From assembly GCA_947631075.1 (NCBI GenBank), contig CANRJU010000044.1, forward strand, positions 1-13,747: a stretch of DNA of 13,747 nucleotides, read 5' to 3'. Positions 13,280 to 13,747 of this stretch are shown piece after piece; position 1 is the stretch's first letter; every line of letters begins with the position of its first letter. Origin of the DNA: an uncultured Lachnospiraceae bacterium. GTDB lineage: Bacteria > Bacillota > Clostridia > Lachnospirales > Lachnospiraceae. The position numbers and the translations under genes are program-made. The notes beneath the pieces are model-generated. The model had not been told where the DNA came from. It saw only the letters and a program-made list of their open reading frames with translations, and ran no database searches.

Positions 13280-13336
13280 GGAGTTAAAAAGCACTTTAAT
13301 CCTCGTTTCTGAGCAAACGATGTTGGCGCTAACTCC
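13280..13336 (+). promoter_or_regulatory. Second hairpin in the pncB leader, containing dispersed repeat copy 2
   Basis: GGAGTTA (13280-13286) pairs with TAACTCC (13330-13336), and inside it TCGTTT (13303-13308) pairs with AAACGA (13315-13320) around a CTGAGC loop. The inner hairpin lies in dispersed repeat copy 2 (13301-13316). A T6 run follows at 13350-13355, but 13 nt after the stem, so this is not a canonical intrinsic terminator. The remaining leader to pncB holds a short GCGC/GCGC stem (13357-13367). Confidence 0.45.
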
Positions 13337-13391
13337 TTACTGTCACGGATTTTTTCGCGCTTTGCGCTCAAAACCCAGAATGGAGGAAACT

Positions 13392-13747
13392 ATGGATAAC
13401 CGGAATTTTACTTTGCTGACAGATTTTTATGAATTGACTATGATGCAGGGGTATTTTCAGAACAACACCAACGAGACGGTTGTCTTTGACTTGTTCTACC
13501 GCCAGAACCCGGACGACGGGGGCTATGCCGTATGCGCCGGACTGGCTCAGGTCATCGACTACATCAAGAGCCTTCACTTCGATTACGACGACATCGACTA
13601 CCTGAGGGGACTTCACACCTTCAGCGAGGAATTTCTCGATTATCTCGCCAGTTTCCACTTTACCGGCGACCTGTACGCGATTCCGGAGGGCACGGTAGTC
13701 TTTCCAAGGGAGCCGCTTGTCAAGGTCGTCGCTCCCATCATGGAGGC
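13392..13747 (+). CDS. pncB: Nicotinate phosphoribosyltransferase, N-terminal 118 residues (cut by window end)
   Basis: The enzyme makes nicotinate mononucleotide from nicotinate and PRPP with ATP hydrolysis, the entry step of the Preiss-Handler NAD salvage route in the cytosol. The N-terminus carries the family signature L-L-T-D-F-Y-E-L-T-M-M-Q-G-Y-F (residues 8-22), followed by V-F-D-L-F-Y-R and G-Y-A-V-C-A-G-L of the N-terminal domain, and F-P-R-E-P-L near the cut. Clostridial homologues are about 480 residues, so roughly a quarter is present and the PRPP-binding and catalytic centre lie beyond the window. The ATG follows TGGAGG (13381-13386) with 5-nt spacing. The gene is preceded by an unusually long structured leader of about 270 nt. 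Confidence 0.93.
   Translation, partial: MDNRNFTLLTDFYELTMMQGYFQNNTNETVVFDLFYRQNPDDGGYAVCAGLAQVIDYIKSLHFDYDDIDYLRGLHTFSEEFLDYLASFHFTGDLYAIPEGTVVFPREPLVKVVAPIME

Noticed and set aside
13021..13371. 116-codon open frame on the minus strand across the structured RNA
   Set aside because: It runs antisense through a strong promoter and the paired stems, has a low-complexity Arg/Ser/Cys composition and no clear ribosome binding site. It is best seen as a by-product of the RNA, although automated pipelines may annotate such frames as hypothetical proteins.
8757..13390. Shared 13-mer AGAATGGAGGAAA at 8757-8769 and 13378-13390
   Set aside because: Both copies surround ribosome binding sites, so similarity is expected from the GGAGG core in AT-rich context. 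It is not treated as a repeat family.

Overview
The window looks like a chromosomal segment of a spore-forming Clostridia, most likely a gut Lachnospiraceae-type organism. Evidence is the strong AGGAGG ribosome binding sites, use of GTG and TTG starts, AT-rich intergenic DNA between moderately GC-rich genes, a SipL-type spore morphogenesis protein, LamG/GH97/Ig-like secreted enzymes and a Tn916/Tn1549-like integrase. No species assignment is possible from sequence reading alone.

Layout. (a) 1-~380: right end of an integrative element, with the C-terminus of a tyrosine recombinase and two 17-bp arm-type direct repeats 63 bp apart. (b) 473-1732: a two-gene operon for an ECF sigma factor and an overlapping single-pass membrane protein that is probably its anti-sigma factor, closed by a strong intrinsic terminator. 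(c) 1792-7854: a small carbohydrate-utilisation cluster. A 1250-residue secreted GH97 glycosidase (minus) is divergent from an AraC-family regulator (plus). The regulator converges without any gap on a secreted alpha/beta-hydrolase (minus) that shares a lysine-rich bacterial Ig-like domain with the GH97 enzyme. (d) 8059-10070: a PadR regulator and a HAAS-TM-toastrack (DUF4097) membrane protein, separated by an array of 20-bp tandem repeats. (e) 10112-11392: an orphan PTS EIIC-like membrane transporter (minus) with a palindrome in its leader. (f) 11423-12985: sipL (minus), with three SPOCS/DUF3794-type regions and a LysM domain. (g) 13087-13747: a strong promoter, a structured and apparently pseudoknotted RNA, a second hairpin, then the start of nicotinate phosphoribosyltransferase (pncB), cut by the window end.

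How the parts work together. The AraC protein probably senses a sugar and activates the divergent GH97 gene; a weak -35 and two half-site-like repeats in the intergenic region fit this. The active-site residues of the GH97 enzyme fit the retaining, alpha-galactosidase-like branch rather than the inverting SusB branch, and the esterase may remove acyl groups from the same glycan. The PadR/HAAS/toastrack and ECF/anti-sigma pairs are envelope-linked regulatory modules.

The most interesting unexplained element is the roughly 135-nt RNA upstream of pncB. It has an 11-bp closing stem, a two-part arm, a 7-bp loop-to-downstream pseudoknot and a second hairpin. I cannot assign it to a family I recognise.
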